IMG/VR virus record: IMGVR_UViG_3300037296_000329
Span: 1-35,241 of that record
DNA length: 35,241 bases
Direction: 5' to 3' (one strand)
Origin: a virus
Below are positions 16,113-23,228 of the stretch, piece by piece (within the stretch, counting starts at the first letter, position 1; every line of letters starts with the position of its first letter). The notes under the pieces are model-generated. The model had not been told where the DNA came from and searched no databases. It saw nothing but the letters and a program-made list of their open reading frames with translations. The translations under genes and the position numbers were made by a program.

Positions 16113-16544
16113 TTAATTGAGTGGGGCTCTATAAGTCCAAACATCATCAAACTTTCTCACTGTCTCATTTAACTGGTTTACAGTTATAAACTGCCCGCCA
16201 TCAAAAACTAAATCATATCCGCCACGTACCGACCCACCGTAACTATTTGTTGCGTTATATGTATAAAAGTAACACCAGTAACCGTAATCATACTTTGGTG
16301 ATATGTTGTCTGTTACTCCCATATTGCTGGCATAACATTTATAAGCATTACTTATTTTAAGAAGCTTAAGAGAACTTGGGTCTTTTAATGTTGGTGCTAT
16401 AAATTGCTCTGCTGCAAAAATTGCTTGTTCATTCGTTGGTCTATCTGGATAGTTAAGTGTTTTAGCTTGTTCATAAGCTTGTCCTGTCGACTTACAGCCC
16501 CCAAAAACTGCCACAGCTGCGAGTGTTAAAAGTAGTTTTTTCAT
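16113..16544 (-). CDS. Small lipoprotein, accessory
   Basis: The 143-residue protein starts with a lipoprotein signal: MKKLLLTLAAVAVFGGCKS, with a hydrophobic core and a lipobox ending in Cys17. The mature part has a Tyr/Asn-rich segment (SPKYDYGYWCYFYTYNATNSYGG) and two further cysteines. It would be anchored in the inner or outer membrane facing the periplasm. It is a single gene ending at the shared terminator. As phage cargo, a role in lysogenic conversion or surface exclusion is plausible, not shown. Confidence 0.8.
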   Translation of the reverse strand: MKKLLLTLAAVAVFGGCKSTGQAYEQAKTLNYPDRPTNEQAIFAAEQFIAPTLKDPSSLKLLKISNAYKCYASNMGVTDNISPKYDYGYWCYFYTYNATNSYGGSVRGGYDLVFDGGQFITVNQLNETVRKFDDVWTYRAPLN

Positions 16545-16735
16545 GTTTTTCCTTTCTTGTATTTAATCCTACAGGCTACATTAGCGAGAGCCATTTTTTA
16601 TGTAAAGGTTTTTCCGGCAGTGGTTTTTACTGGGGTTGGTTATTGTGTATGCTAAGTTGATATTTAACTTTAAGGTTTTTAAATTATTAAATTTGTACTA
16701 TTGTAGGTTCTCAAAAATACACTAGAGGGAACTTT

Positions 16736-17692
16736 ATGAAAGTACGTATTATGGGGTTTACTATTGATCCTACCGAAAAGCCAAGTCTTAATGAATTAAT
16801 GGGCAGTATTCAAGCTGATTATATCGATACCAATAAAGACAAAGAAGAAAATATAAGCGGTGGTCGTTTACTCTTTATTGACGCTAGTACACATAATGAC
16901 TTTTATGTTGGCCTAGTTATTACAGCTAAAGATGCCAAGACATATTGCCAGTTAAAGAAGGATGCAGGTGGTGCTTTAAAAGTGGTTGTTGCTGATCTTG
17001 ATGATGATTCTAGCTTGATGGAATTTAACTTCTTTGTCATAAAAAAAGATAATGGTATTGGCCTTTATCAGCATTACCACCAGTCTTGCAGCATGAATGG
17101 CACAATGAAGCTACTTAAACAGCGTTTCAATATAATACATCGACAAAAGGTTGAAGAAGCTAAATCGCTTTATATTAATACTGAAAAACTCTCTAAAAAG
17201 AAAGCTACGACTAAAGCTAATGCAGAACACCATGACCGCTTTAAATGGCAAATGCTCGTCAGTGACGAAAAGCTAAACAAAATTCTTGCTCATATGAAAC
17301 GAATTAAAGCGTTAGAATTAAACTTCTCTACTTTAGAGGCTGAGGCCGATGAGTTTAGAGGATTGAAAGATCACGTTGTAAAAAATACTCAACGTTTTCT
17401 TTTTAGTCAGCAATCAAAACTTTTAGATTTAGTTAGAAATGTCATAACATGCGTAAATGATTCGGATGCTGATTCTGGCCGAGTGATTGCTATCGATATT
17501 AACGATAATGAGCAAACATTTGATATAGAGGAAAACTTAGATATTTTTGGTGTGTATGATTTTGATGATGTTAGCAAAAAGATTGATGCATTAGCCATTG
17601 ATGATTTTGCAAATAGCTGGATGATTAAAGAGTTAATTAGTATTTGTAATAAGCGTTCAGAGTACTTTAAAGCTAAACTTAAGAAAAAATAG
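16736..17692 (+). CDS. Soluble protein of a two-gene membrane system, RexA/KwaB-like in layout
   Basis: The 318-residue protein has no membrane segment or signal. The N-terminal half is beta-rich, with GGRLLFIDAS and DFYVGLVITA strands then SLMEFNFFVIKKDNGIGLY and an H-rich turn; the C-terminal half is helical and charged. The series of strands, the phrase resembling ESLGFPSFLFV-type strands in lambda RexA, and a small 4-TM protein directly downstream recall RexA and, by size, KwaB (DUF4868). I recall no strong identity and did not align them. It begins with GAGGG upstream, ends 11 bp before the next gene, and the pair ends at a terminator. Confidence 0.7.
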   Translation: MKVRIMGFTIDPTEKPSLNELMGSIQADYIDTNKDKEENISGGRLLFIDASTHNDFYVGLVITAKDAKTYCQLKKDAGGALKVVVADLDDDSSLMEFNFFVIKKDNGIGLYQHYHQSCSMNGTMKLLKQRFNIIHRQKVEEAKSLYINTEKLSKKKATTKANAEHHDRFKWQMLVSDEKLNKILAHMKRIKALELNFSTLEAEADEFRGLKDHVVKNTQRFLFSQQSKLLDLVRNVITCVNDSDADSGRVIAIDINDNEQTFDIEENLDIFGVYDFDDVSKKIDALAIDDFANSWMIKELISICNKRSEYFKAKLKKK

Positions 17693-17703
17693 AGGAATGT
17701 ACT

Positions 17704-18261
17704 ATGGCTGGAAAAAAGGTTCTATTTTACTGCTTTGCGGCTTCGTCCCTTTTTATAATTGCTATTTATGTTGCTAGTTTTTATTTTAATTTGGACCCTG
17801 ATAAGGTTGTTAAATTTTATCAGGTTAATATTCGTGGCAGCTTATTTGCTGGGTTTTTAACTCTTGGTGGTTTTTTACTCTCATTAAAAACATTCATTAT
17901 TGTAAAATTGAAAGAAAATGTTTATGACCATGATGAGTATGAAAAGCGCTTTGAAAGACAAAGCAAACTTAATAGTAAATTGGTATTTTATGCACCACTA
18001 AAAAACCTAAGCAACTTTTTATTTTGGACTGTTGTCAGTTGTATTGGTGCAGCAATATTACAACTAACGCTTGGGTTATTTAACTCTTTTTATACAACTT
18101 TGATTGCTGTAATGGCTGCTCTATTTGCTCTTAGTGTCCTTATGTATTCGTTATATCTTATCAAACTTTGCTTAAATGACTGGTTTGAATTTTTAGATAT
18201 GGCTAGAAAAGTTAAACTAAAAGAAAATAATGAAAGTAGAAAACAGAACGCTGCTGATTGA
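17704..18261 (+). CDS. Four-TM membrane protein of the two-gene system
   Basis: The 185-residue protein has four membrane segments at about residues 5-28, 44-68, 100-124 and 128-152, with a charged cytosolic loop (KLKENVYDHDEYEKRFERQSKLNSK) between the second and third and a charged C-terminal tail. RexB (four TM, about 144 residues) and KwaA (about 200) are the nearest analogues in plan. It would act as a pore or membrane sensor paired with the soluble upstream product. A spacing of 11 bp and GAGG upstream imply one operon. The order soluble then membrane is that of rexA-rexB, and opposite to kwaA-kwaB. Confidence 0.75.
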   Translation: MAGKKVLFYCFAASSLFIIAIYVASFYFNLDPDKVVKFYQVNIRGSLFAGFLTLGGFLLSLKTFIIVKLKENVYDHDEYEKRFERQSKLNSKLVFYAPLKNLSNFLFWTVVSCIGAAILQLTLGLFNSFYTTLIAVMAALFALSVLMYSLYLIKLCLNDWFEFLDMARKVKLKENNESRKQNAAD

Positions 18262-18293
18262 AACTATTCTAAATAATCTCTATATAGTATGAG

Positions 18294-18317
18294 AAAGCCC
18301 CTATTTGGGGCTTTTTT
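18294..18317 (+). terminator. Rho-independent terminator after the accessory pair
   Basis: AAAGCCCC and GGGGCTTT flank a 5-nt loop (TATTT), followed by a T run. It ends the two-gene operon. Confidence 0.9.
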
Positions 18318-18334
18318 AGTTTGAAGAACCAATA

Positions 18335-18499
18335 ATGCTCAGATTGCTAAAGTTATTTTTTACATACCAAGCGTGTGCAGATGAAATTAAAGTAACCGTT
18401 GTTGATGGAAGTCATTCTGTGGCTGATTTAAATTCACTTGCTATGAGTAAGGTTGTTAAACAGCAAGTAAAAAATGCAAAGTACTACGTTAATCCTTAA
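18335..18499 (+). CDS. Possible small protein, 54 aa
   Basis: A 55-codon frame follows the terminator: MLRLLKLFFTYQACADEIKV at the start, then a polar region ending in KYYVNP. The N-terminal stretch could be a short hydrophobic leader. The ribosome site is weak (GAAG) and there is no promoter that I can support, so this may be chance or a remnant. The remaining part of the 18262-18656 gap holds repeat array A4 and nothing else I can identify. Confidence 0.3.
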   Translation: MLRLLKLFFTYQACADEIKVTVVDGSHSVADLNSLAMSKVVKQQVKNAKYYVNP

Positions 18500-18574
18500 A
18501 AATACATTAACGCCTGTAAGCTATTTTAAGCGCCCTGCTTTGTTTTGTGGCTACATTGGCTTGAGTTGAAACCG

Positions 18575-18622
18575 TTTAAACACACCCAGTTGAATTTAAA
18601 CACGGTTTAAACATGGTTTAAA
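18575..18622. repeat. TTTAAA 11-bp periodic array A4
   Basis: Four exact TTTAAA units, all followed by C, begin at 18575, 18595, 18606 and 18617: steps of 20, 11 and 11 bp. Three of the four are GTTTAAAC. It lies in the gap between the accessory region and the 121-residue secreted protein, near that gene's 3' end. Function unknown, same class as A1-A3, A5 and A6. Confidence 0.8.
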
Positions 18623-18656
18623 CTCATTTGCGGGGTGTGTTTGTTAGATTTACTTG

Positions 18657-19022
18657 TTATAGCGCATTTAAGGCACTGGTTAAATTGGCTTTAGCTTTGC
18701 GAGTTGAGTAGTTTATTTGCTTACTTGAGCGCAATGGGTCTTTTAATACTATTTGTTGCTGGGCTATTGCTATGTATTCATCCGTTGAAATATAACCATC
18801 ACTAAAGCTGTTTTTAATTTTTGCTGTTAGTAGTGGGTTTGTGTTTTGGATAATGCGCTGCGTGAGGGTGTCGTACATGTTGGGCGATATTTCATTGGGC
18901 TTTCCATATTCAACATTTTTTATGTTGGGTTGTAGCAATAGCTGCTGCGAAGCAAATAATGCTGCAGCTATTAATAGTGTCACGAATAACGCTTTTTTGG
19001 TTTGAAGTATTTTAGGGAGCAT
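18657..19022 (-). CDS. Small protein with N-terminal membrane segment
   Basis: The 121-residue product (ATG at 19022, with AAGGAT upstream; an upstream TTG at 19028 is less likely) begins MLPKILQTKKALFVTLLIAAALFASQ, a signal peptide or signal anchor. The mature part has IIQNTNPLLTAKIKNSFSDGYISTDEYIAIAQQQI, which looks helical and polar. I know no family. It may be anchored in the membrane with its bulk in the periplasm. A cargo gene of the accessory region, on the opposite strand to the two-gene system. Confidence 0.65.
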   Translation of the reverse strand: MLPKILQTKKALFVTLLIAAALFASQQLLLQPNIKNVEYGKPNEISPNMYDTLTQRIIQNTNPLLTAKIKNSFSDGYISTDEYIAIAQQQIVLKDPLRSSKQINYSTRKAKANLTSALNAL

Positions 19023-19080
19023 GGCCAATCCTTGGTTGTACAGTTAGTATAATAAAAGACCTTAAAACTAACTTTGTCAA

Positions 19081-19108
19081 AGAGGGCTATCAATAGCCCT
19101 CTCTTTTT
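19081..19108. terminator. Hairpin with T-tract on the plus strand
   Basis: AGAGGGCTAT and ATAGCCCTCT pair perfectly around a 2-nt loop, and CTTTTT follows on the plus strand. It lies between two minus-strand genes, where the T-tract on that strand is short; it may attenuate leftward transcription or terminate rightward transcription. Confidence 0.6.
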
Positions 19109-19112
19109 ATAA

Positions 19113-19244
19113 CTATTCCTTGTATTTAGAAGCTGGAATTTCTAGTCTCCACATTCCACCATCTTTTCTAAAAATACGCTTACCTTTTTTAGTGATAAAC
19201 GGGCGATATATTACTACTACATCTTCTTTGGTTTTGCTAGACAT
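19113..19244 (-). CDS. Small basic protein, 43 aa
   Basis: A 44-codon frame begins MSSKTKEDVVVIYRPFITKK and ends LEIPASKYKE. The ribosome site AGGAG at ideal spacing, and the hairpin right after the stop, favour a real gene. The product is basic, with a short beta-like core (VVVIYRPFITKKGKRIF). No family recognised. The upstream stretch to 19388 holds a 9-bp A/T hairpin (19355-19382) and no other gene. Confidence 0.55.
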   Translation of the reverse strand: MSSKTKEDVVVIYRPFITKKGKRIFRKDGGMWRLEIPASKYKE

Positions 19245-19388
19245 TGGTATGTCTCCTAATTAAACGCCACTAATTGACATTTCACCAGGTTGCAACTATA
19301 CTCCGCTTGTCTAATTACGTAGCATATACGCGCTAAGTGTAGTTGCTATTGGTGTTTTTTACGTAGTGACTTTCGTAAAAAATACATT

Positions 19389-19418
19389 AAAAAAGGCGGG
19401 CTGCCACCCGCCTTTTTT
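19389..19418 (-). terminator. Terminator of the ImmA/XRE operon
   Basis: GGCGGG and CCCGCC around a 6-nt loop, with A and T tracts outside, form a strong rho-independent terminator just after the peptidase gene, functional on the minus strand. Confidence 0.9.
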
Positions 19419-19965
19419 AATTTCTTAATTTTCTTAATTTGGTTTCAGCTGCTGGTAAACTAATTCCATACTTAGCAGTTAGATCGACAGCTGTCTCCGT
19501 ACCTAGTAAATCTCTAGAGTCTATTAATAATTCTGACGCAAATTCATCTGCCTGCCACTCACTATCCTCATATACTTTATGGTTTTTGACTTCACCACGT
19601 GCGTATGATTTTGGTGCTTGATTTTTATGAAGAAACAGATGCCCTAATTCATGGGCAAGCGTGAATCGGTGAAATGGAATTCCATCACATGCACCATTAA
19701 AGACAGTTTGTTGAATCCTAATATGTTCTTTATCGGGGAACGTCTCTGCCAAGCGTACACCCAGTACATCATCATCAACGACTTCATATGTCAAAAGACC
19801 ATTATCCATTAGATGCTCATAAACAGATACAATTGGTACTTTATGATTTTTAATGTTTAGTCCTTCAATCAAGACCATTAATACTTCTCTCACTTTATGA
19901 GCTTTTGTGTGTATATCAATGGTTTTAAGCGGCGTGACTTTATGGCCTAATTTACGTTTATACAA
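19417..19965 (-). CDS. ImmA/IrrE-family metallopeptidase
   Basis: The 182-residue protein has the zinc-peptidase motif HELGH in FTLAHELGHLFLHKNQ (about residues 104-119), with a downstream acidic helix containing EWQADEFASELL whose glutamate is the usual third ligand. ImmA-type enzymes cut the partner XRE repressor to release lysogeny. It starts 4 bp after the XRE gene's stop and ends at a strong terminator, so the two form a dedicated operon. This is a second switch in addition to the one at 15.1 kb. Confidence 0.9.
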   Translation of the reverse strand: MYKRKLGHKVTPLKTIDIHTKAHKVREVLMVLIEGLNIKNHKVPIVSVYEHLMDNGLLTYEVVDDDVLGVRLAETFPDKEHIRIQQTVFNGACDGIPFHRFTLAHELGHLFLHKNQAPKSYARGEVKNHKVYEDSEWQADEFASELLIDSRDLLGTETAVDLTAKYGISLPAAETKLRKLRN

Positions 19966-19969
19966 AATA

Positions 19970-20323
19970 TTAATCCTCTAGTATTGCCATCAACTGCTGT
20001 CGCTTGGCTGGATCTAGGTTTTGATATGTTCTTGCAAAGCAAGATGCTAACTCACGATCTTTTGCAGAACTTTTCTTCAAATCTAGTTTAATCATAGCCT
20101 GTGACTCCTCTATCGTGTCTTTTAGGCGTGCGGCTTCATCTTTAGATAAGCCGAAATATTGACTCACATTATCAATCATTGAACTTGGTATATTCTTTTT
20201 ACCTAACTCTAACGCCGATAAATGTGATGAAGTTACACCCAAAGACTCTGCCATCTCTTTTAGATTAACTCCTTTTTTGATCCGTAATTTCCTTATAAAT
20301 TGACCAAATTTAGTTACATTCAT
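19970..20323 (-). CDS. XRE-family regulator paired with ImmA-type peptidase
   Basis: The 117-residue protein has an N-terminal XRE helix-turn-helix: FIRKLRIKKGVNLKEMAESLGVTSSHLSALELGKKNIPSSMIDNV at about residues 9-53. The C-terminal part is helical (DLKKSSAKDRELASCFARTYQNLDPAKRQQL) and would be the cleaved or contacted region. Divergent orientation to the structural operon, with shared palindromes in the gap, suggests it represses both its own operon and perhaps the protease operon. An antitoxin-like role with the peptidase is an alternative. Confidence 0.88.
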   Translation of the reverse strand: MNVTKFGQFIRKLRIKKGVNLKEMAESLGVTSSHLSALELGKKNIPSSMIDNVSQYFGLSKDEAARLKDTIEESQAMIKLDLKKSSAKDRELASCFARTYQNLDPAKRQQLMAILED

Positions 20324-20347
20324 TACAGTCCCCTGTCGCAGTTGTTA

Positions 20348-20367
20348 CATAGCTAATGTAAGCTATG
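20348..20367. promoter_or_regulatory. Inverted repeat in the XRE gene's leader
   Basis: CATAGCT and AGCTATG flank a 6-nt centre. It lies downstream of the -10 box for the XRE/ImmA operon, a position suitable for autoregulation. Confidence 0.5.
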
Positions 20368-20372
20368 ACAGA

Positions 20373-20401
20373 ACTATAAACCGTTTTTAGGTTGATATCA
20401 A
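20373..20401 (-). promoter_or_regulatory. Promoter of the XRE/ImmA operon
   Basis: On the minus strand TTGATA (20396-20401) and TATAGT (20373-20378) are 17 bp apart, a good sigma-70 promoter. The -35 box lies within the palindrome GTTGATATCAAC. Confidence 0.7.
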
Positions 20402-20440
20402 CTAAAAATCAGTTTATTTATCAACTTTATTTTAGTTGAT
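20391..20440. promoter_or_regulatory. Cluster of GTTGAT/ATCAAC operators
   Basis: GTTGATATCAAC (20391-20402) is a perfect 12-bp palindrome; at 20420-20440 the same half-sites recur as ATCAAC-9 nt-GTTGAT. Shared half-sites on both the XRE promoter and the side facing the structural operon are what a divergent regulator would need. Confidence 0.65.
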
Positions 20441-20497
20441 TTCATAATATTTAAAAATACTTGCTTACTTGTTCAACTCAATTTAGCCTATATAAGC

Positions 20498-20542
20498 AAC
20501 CCCAATACACCCGCTGTAAAGTCTATTCCAGCGGTTGGGGTT
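20498..20542 (+). other. Hairpin in the leader of the structural operon
   Basis: AACCCCAA (20498-20505) pairs with TTGGGGTT (20535-20542), and CCGCTG (20511-20516) with CAGCGG (20529-20534). The result is a 14-bp stem with a 5-nt bulge on one side and a 12-nt loop. It lies about 50 bp before the protease start and after a TATATA box at 20489. No long T-tract follows, so a leader or regulatory structure is more likely than a terminator. Confidence 0.6.
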
Positions 20543-20561
20543 CTCCTCCTCACATACACTG

Positions 20562-20587
20562 GTGCCACTTAGTTAGTTTATTGGCAC
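20562..20587 (+). promoter_or_regulatory. Hairpin abutting the protease ribosome site
   Basis: GTGCCA (20562-20567) and TGGCAC (20582-20587) form a 6-bp stem with a 14-nt loop, ending at the Shine-Dalgarno-like TAGGA right before the ATG. It could affect translation start; the stem is short. Confidence 0.4.
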
Positions 20588-20594
20588 TAGGAAC

Positions 20595-21764
20595 ATGGCA
20601 AACAAAACAAGCACAAACACCAAATTCAATTGGTTTGAAGTATTTAGAGCCGGTACACAAACCGATTCTAAAGGCGTAACACACACATTTAGCGACGCGG
20701 ATTTAAACAGCGTTGTAACCAACTTTAAACCTAAAACCGCGCCGCTGGTTATTGGCCACCCTAAAATGCACGATGCTGCATGGGGCTGGGCCAGTGATTT
20801 AAAAGCAGAGGGCGGCTCTTTGTTTGCTAAAGCAGACGATGTTTGCGCTGAATTTGCCCAAGCTGTAGCCGATAAGCGCTACCCTAACCGCTCGGTACGA
20901 TTAGAAAAAGTAGCTAATGGCTACCAACTTGCGCACATTGGTTATTTAGGTGGCAAGCCACCCGCTGTTGAAGGCCTTGCCTGGCAGTTTAACCAAACAG
21001 ATGATGCCGACACCCTTACTCTAGAATTTGCTGCCGGTGATATTGACGACATATCGCTGCACACATCAAACACCCTTACCCGCCTTATGAGTAATTTACG
21101 TGGCTTTATAACCGACCGCTTTGGTAGTGAAGCAGCAGATAAAGTTGTACCTAATTACGAAGGTGAATGGTTAAAAGAAGAAACCATTATTGCTGAGCAT
21201 GAGCGTGCTAAAGCCAATAGCGACAACAATACAGAATTTAATAAAGGCGATGATGCTATTAATACCGATGTAAATAGCAACGCCACCCCACCCACCCATG
21301 AGGACAATGCAATGGATGAAAAAGAGAGAAAGGCGCTGCAAGACCAAATTGATGCAGCGAACGCTAAAAACGCTAAGTTGGAATACGCGCAGCGTGTTGC
21401 AGCGGCCAGCACCTTTATTAATACCGAAGTAAACGGCGGTAAAGCGCCGCGTTTAACGAATACCGATGGTGTGGCTGAGTTTATGGCCAAGTTAAATGAT
21501 GGCGATGCCACGTTTGAATTTGCAGCCAGCGACGGTAAAAACCAAGAGCTTAAACCTGCGACCTGGTTTGAAGGGTTTTTAAAAGGTTTACCAGAGCAAA
21601 CTGGCTTAACGAGCGAGTTTAATAAAGACGATAAAAACGGCGAAGTAACTGACGATAGTGCAGAAACACTGGCAGCTAAGGCGCTTGATTATCAACAATC
21701 ACAATCTAGCAAAGGCGTGACTATTAGCATTACCGCTGCGCTGGACCACATTAAAAAGGCATAA
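20595..21764 (+). CDS. Head maturation protease with nested scaffold (Mu gpI/Z type)
   Basis: At 389 residues, the N-terminal 135 residues match the phage protease of Mu-like phages: WFEVFRAG, an APLVIGHPKMHDAAWGW segment with the conserved GHP, then NRSVRLEKVANGYQLAHIGYLGGKPPAVEGL. The rest is the scaffold, with a coiled coil at 240-275. Both cut-and-assemble functions are carried by one gene in Mu, and the same is visible here. It is the first gene of the rightward operon, though normally it would follow MuF. TAGGA precedes the ATG. Confidence 0.92.
   Translation: MANKTSTNTKFNWFEVFRAGTQTDSKGVTHTFSDADLNSVVTNFKPKTAPLVIGHPKMHDAAWGWASDLKAEGGSLFAKADDVCAEFAQAVADKRYPNRSVRLEKVANGYQLAHIGYLGGKPPAVEGLAWQFNQTDDADTLTLEFAAGDIDDISLHTSNTLTRLMSNLRGFITDRFGSEAADKVVPNYEGEWLKEETIIAEHERAKANSDNNTEFNKGDDAINTDVNSNATPPTHEDNAMDEKERKALQDQIDAANAKNAKLEYAQRVAAASTFINTEVNGGKAPRLTNTDGVAEFMAKLNDGDATFEFAASDGKNQELKPATWFEGFLKGLPEQTGLTSEFNKDDKNGEVTDDSAETLAAKALDYQQSQSSKGVTISITAALDHIKKA
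21312..21764 (+). CDS. Internal in-frame scaffold protein (Mu Z-like)
   Basis: An in-frame ATG at codon 240 of the protease gene begins MDEKERKALQDQ, with AGGA seven bases upstream. Mu makes its scaffold, Z, from an internal start in the protease gene, so the same is likely here: a 150-residue product with an N-terminal coiled coil and no protease domain. Confidence 0.6.
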   Translation: MDEKERKALQDQIDAANAKNAKLEYAQRVAAASTFINTEVNGGKAPRLTNTDGVAEFMAKLNDGDATFEFAASDGKNQELKPATWFEGFLKGLPEQTGLTSEFNKDDKNGEVTDDSAETLAAKALDYQQSQSSKGVTISITAALDHIKKA

Positions 21765-21768
21765 GACT

Positions 21769-22164
21769 ATGGCAAATCCAGGATTTATTAAAAACTTTGC
21801 GGCAACAGCTACTATTGCTGCTAACCGCTTGGTTGTTGTATCGCCAGTGGCTGACTTTGCTGTAGCAAGTGCGGTAGATGCAAGCGCAGCGTATGCCGGC
21901 GTAACTGAGCAAGGTACAGACGATCATTTACGAATAGATGTGGTTATGACTCAAAGTGCGCCGGTTGAATTTGGTGGTGTAATTGAAGCGGGTGATTTAA
22001 TTGTTGCAGACGCAGACGGTAAGGCCGTGGCATTTGACTTAGCTACGAGTGTAGGTGAGACACAAATACATATTGCAGGCTGGGCCATGGAAGACGGTGA
22101 CGTGGGTGTAATTGGTGACATATTTTTAGCACCACAAGTAATAGCGACTATTCCAACTGCATAG
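21769..22164 (+). CDS. Capsid decoration-like protein
   Basis: A 131-residue protein rich in small and hydrophobic residues with a repeated beta pattern (ANRLVVVSPVADFAVASAV, FGGVIEAGDLIVADADGKAVAF, GDVGVIGDIFLAPQVI). This is the layout of the DUF2190-like head proteins that lie between protease and capsid genes in B3-like phages. It starts 4 bp after the protease stop and 41 bp before the capsid gene, so expression should match the capsid. Confidence 0.75.
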   Translation: MANPGFIKNFAATATIAANRLVVVSPVADFAVASAVDASAAYAGVTEQGTDDHLRIDVVMTQSAPVEFGGVIEAGDLIVADADGKAVAFDLATSVGETQIHIAGWAMEDGDVGVIGDIFLAPQVIATIPTA

Positions 22165-22205
22165 CGCAGCTGGGTTAACTTAAATTTATATAATAAGGAT
22201 TTGTC

Positions 22206-23141
22206 ATGAGTAATGGTATGCCATTTACCCCTGATGTTGAGCAAACGGCGATTGCCATTGCTTACAAAAATAAAGCCTTGGTTGCAGATACACTTGCACC
22301 TTATTCACCGGTTGGGTTACGTAACTACAAATGGACCGAGTATAAAAAAGGCGAAAAGTTTACCGTTGTAGACGATAAAATTGGCCGTAAATCGTCCCCT
22401 AATCAAGTTGAGTTTAGTGTTGAAGATAGAACCGGCTCAGTTGTTGATTATGGCTTAGCGGATGTTGTGCCAAATGACGATGTTACGAATGCGCCAGCAA
22501 ACTATAACCCGCGTTTACATGCTGCTGAAAGCTTAACTGATTTGGTATTGCTTAACCGTGAAATACGCGTTGCGACTATGTACAACAAAGCCGCTAACTT
22601 TGGTAACACTCAATCATTAGCTGCGGGCGGACAAAAGCGTTTAGATGATGCAACACTGGATATTTTGCCGTTCTTTTTAGACATGCTTGATGCGCCGCTT
22701 ATGCGCCCGAATGCCATGACGCTATCGCAAAGTGTGGCCACTAAGCTGCGTACCCTCCCTAAATTACTAAAAGCGTTTAACGGTACTAGTGGTGACCAAG
22801 GCCTAGTGCCATGGAGTTATATTAAAGAAGTACTTGAGCTTGATTATATAACCGTAGGCCAAGCGCGATTGAACACAGCTAAAAAAGGCCAGGCACTTGA
22901 TCTGCAACGTGTGTGGAAAGATAGCTTGTCGTTTACTTACCACGATCCGCTTGCGTCGTTTAACAATAACCGTATGACCTTTGCGCTAACCGCCCGTTAT
23001 GGCTCGCGTACATCGGGCAACCGTGATGTAAGTGCCGGTTTAAATGGCGGTGTTGAAATTATGGTAGGCGAAGCCGTACAAGAGCAAGTTATTGCAAAAG
23101 ATTGCGGTATTTTACTTACCAACGTATTAACGCCTGGCTAA
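22206..23141 (+). CDS. Major capsid protein
   Basis: The 311-residue protein fits the HK97-type major capsid family of B3-like Mu phages. Visible features are the N-terminal arm (PFTPDVEQTAIAIAYKNKALVADTLAPYSPV), the E-loop-like segment YKKGEKFTVVDDKIGRKS, the spine helix AAESLTDLVLLNREIRVATMYNKAANF, and the C-terminal beta region with YGSRTSGNRD. The position, after protease and decoration protein and before a terminator-like hairpin, supports the call. AAGGAT precedes the ATG. Expected to be the most abundant virion protein. Confidence 0.9.
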   Translation: MSNGMPFTPDVEQTAIAIAYKNKALVADTLAPYSPVGLRNYKWTEYKKGEKFTVVDDKIGRKSSPNQVEFSVEDRTGSVVDYGLADVVPNDDVTNAPANYNPRLHAAESLTDLVLLNREIRVATMYNKAANFGNTQSLAAGGQKRLDDATLDILPFFLDMLDAPLMRPNAMTLSQSVATKLRTLPKLLKAFNGTSGDQGLVPWSYIKEVLELDYITVGQARLNTAKKGQALDLQRVWKDSLSFTYHDPLASFNNNRMTFALTARYGSRTSGNRDVSAGLNGGVEIMVGEAVQEQVIAKDCGILLTNVLTPG

Positions 23142-23173
23142 CGCTAGATTTAATTTTTCATTGTTCCCTAGTT

Positions 23174-23215
23174 AAAAGGCCTCTTTTTTTGTTTTTTTTG
23201 GGGCCTTTTTTTACT
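23174..23215 (+). terminator. Hairpin with T-tract after the capsid gene
   Basis: AAAAGGCC (23174-23181) pairs with GGCCTTTT (23202-23209), followed by further T. The loop is long (20 nt, mostly T), so it may be only partly efficient and act as an attenuator that raises the capsid to tail ratio. Confidence 0.7.
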
Positions 23216-23228
23216 AACTGAGGTGTGT

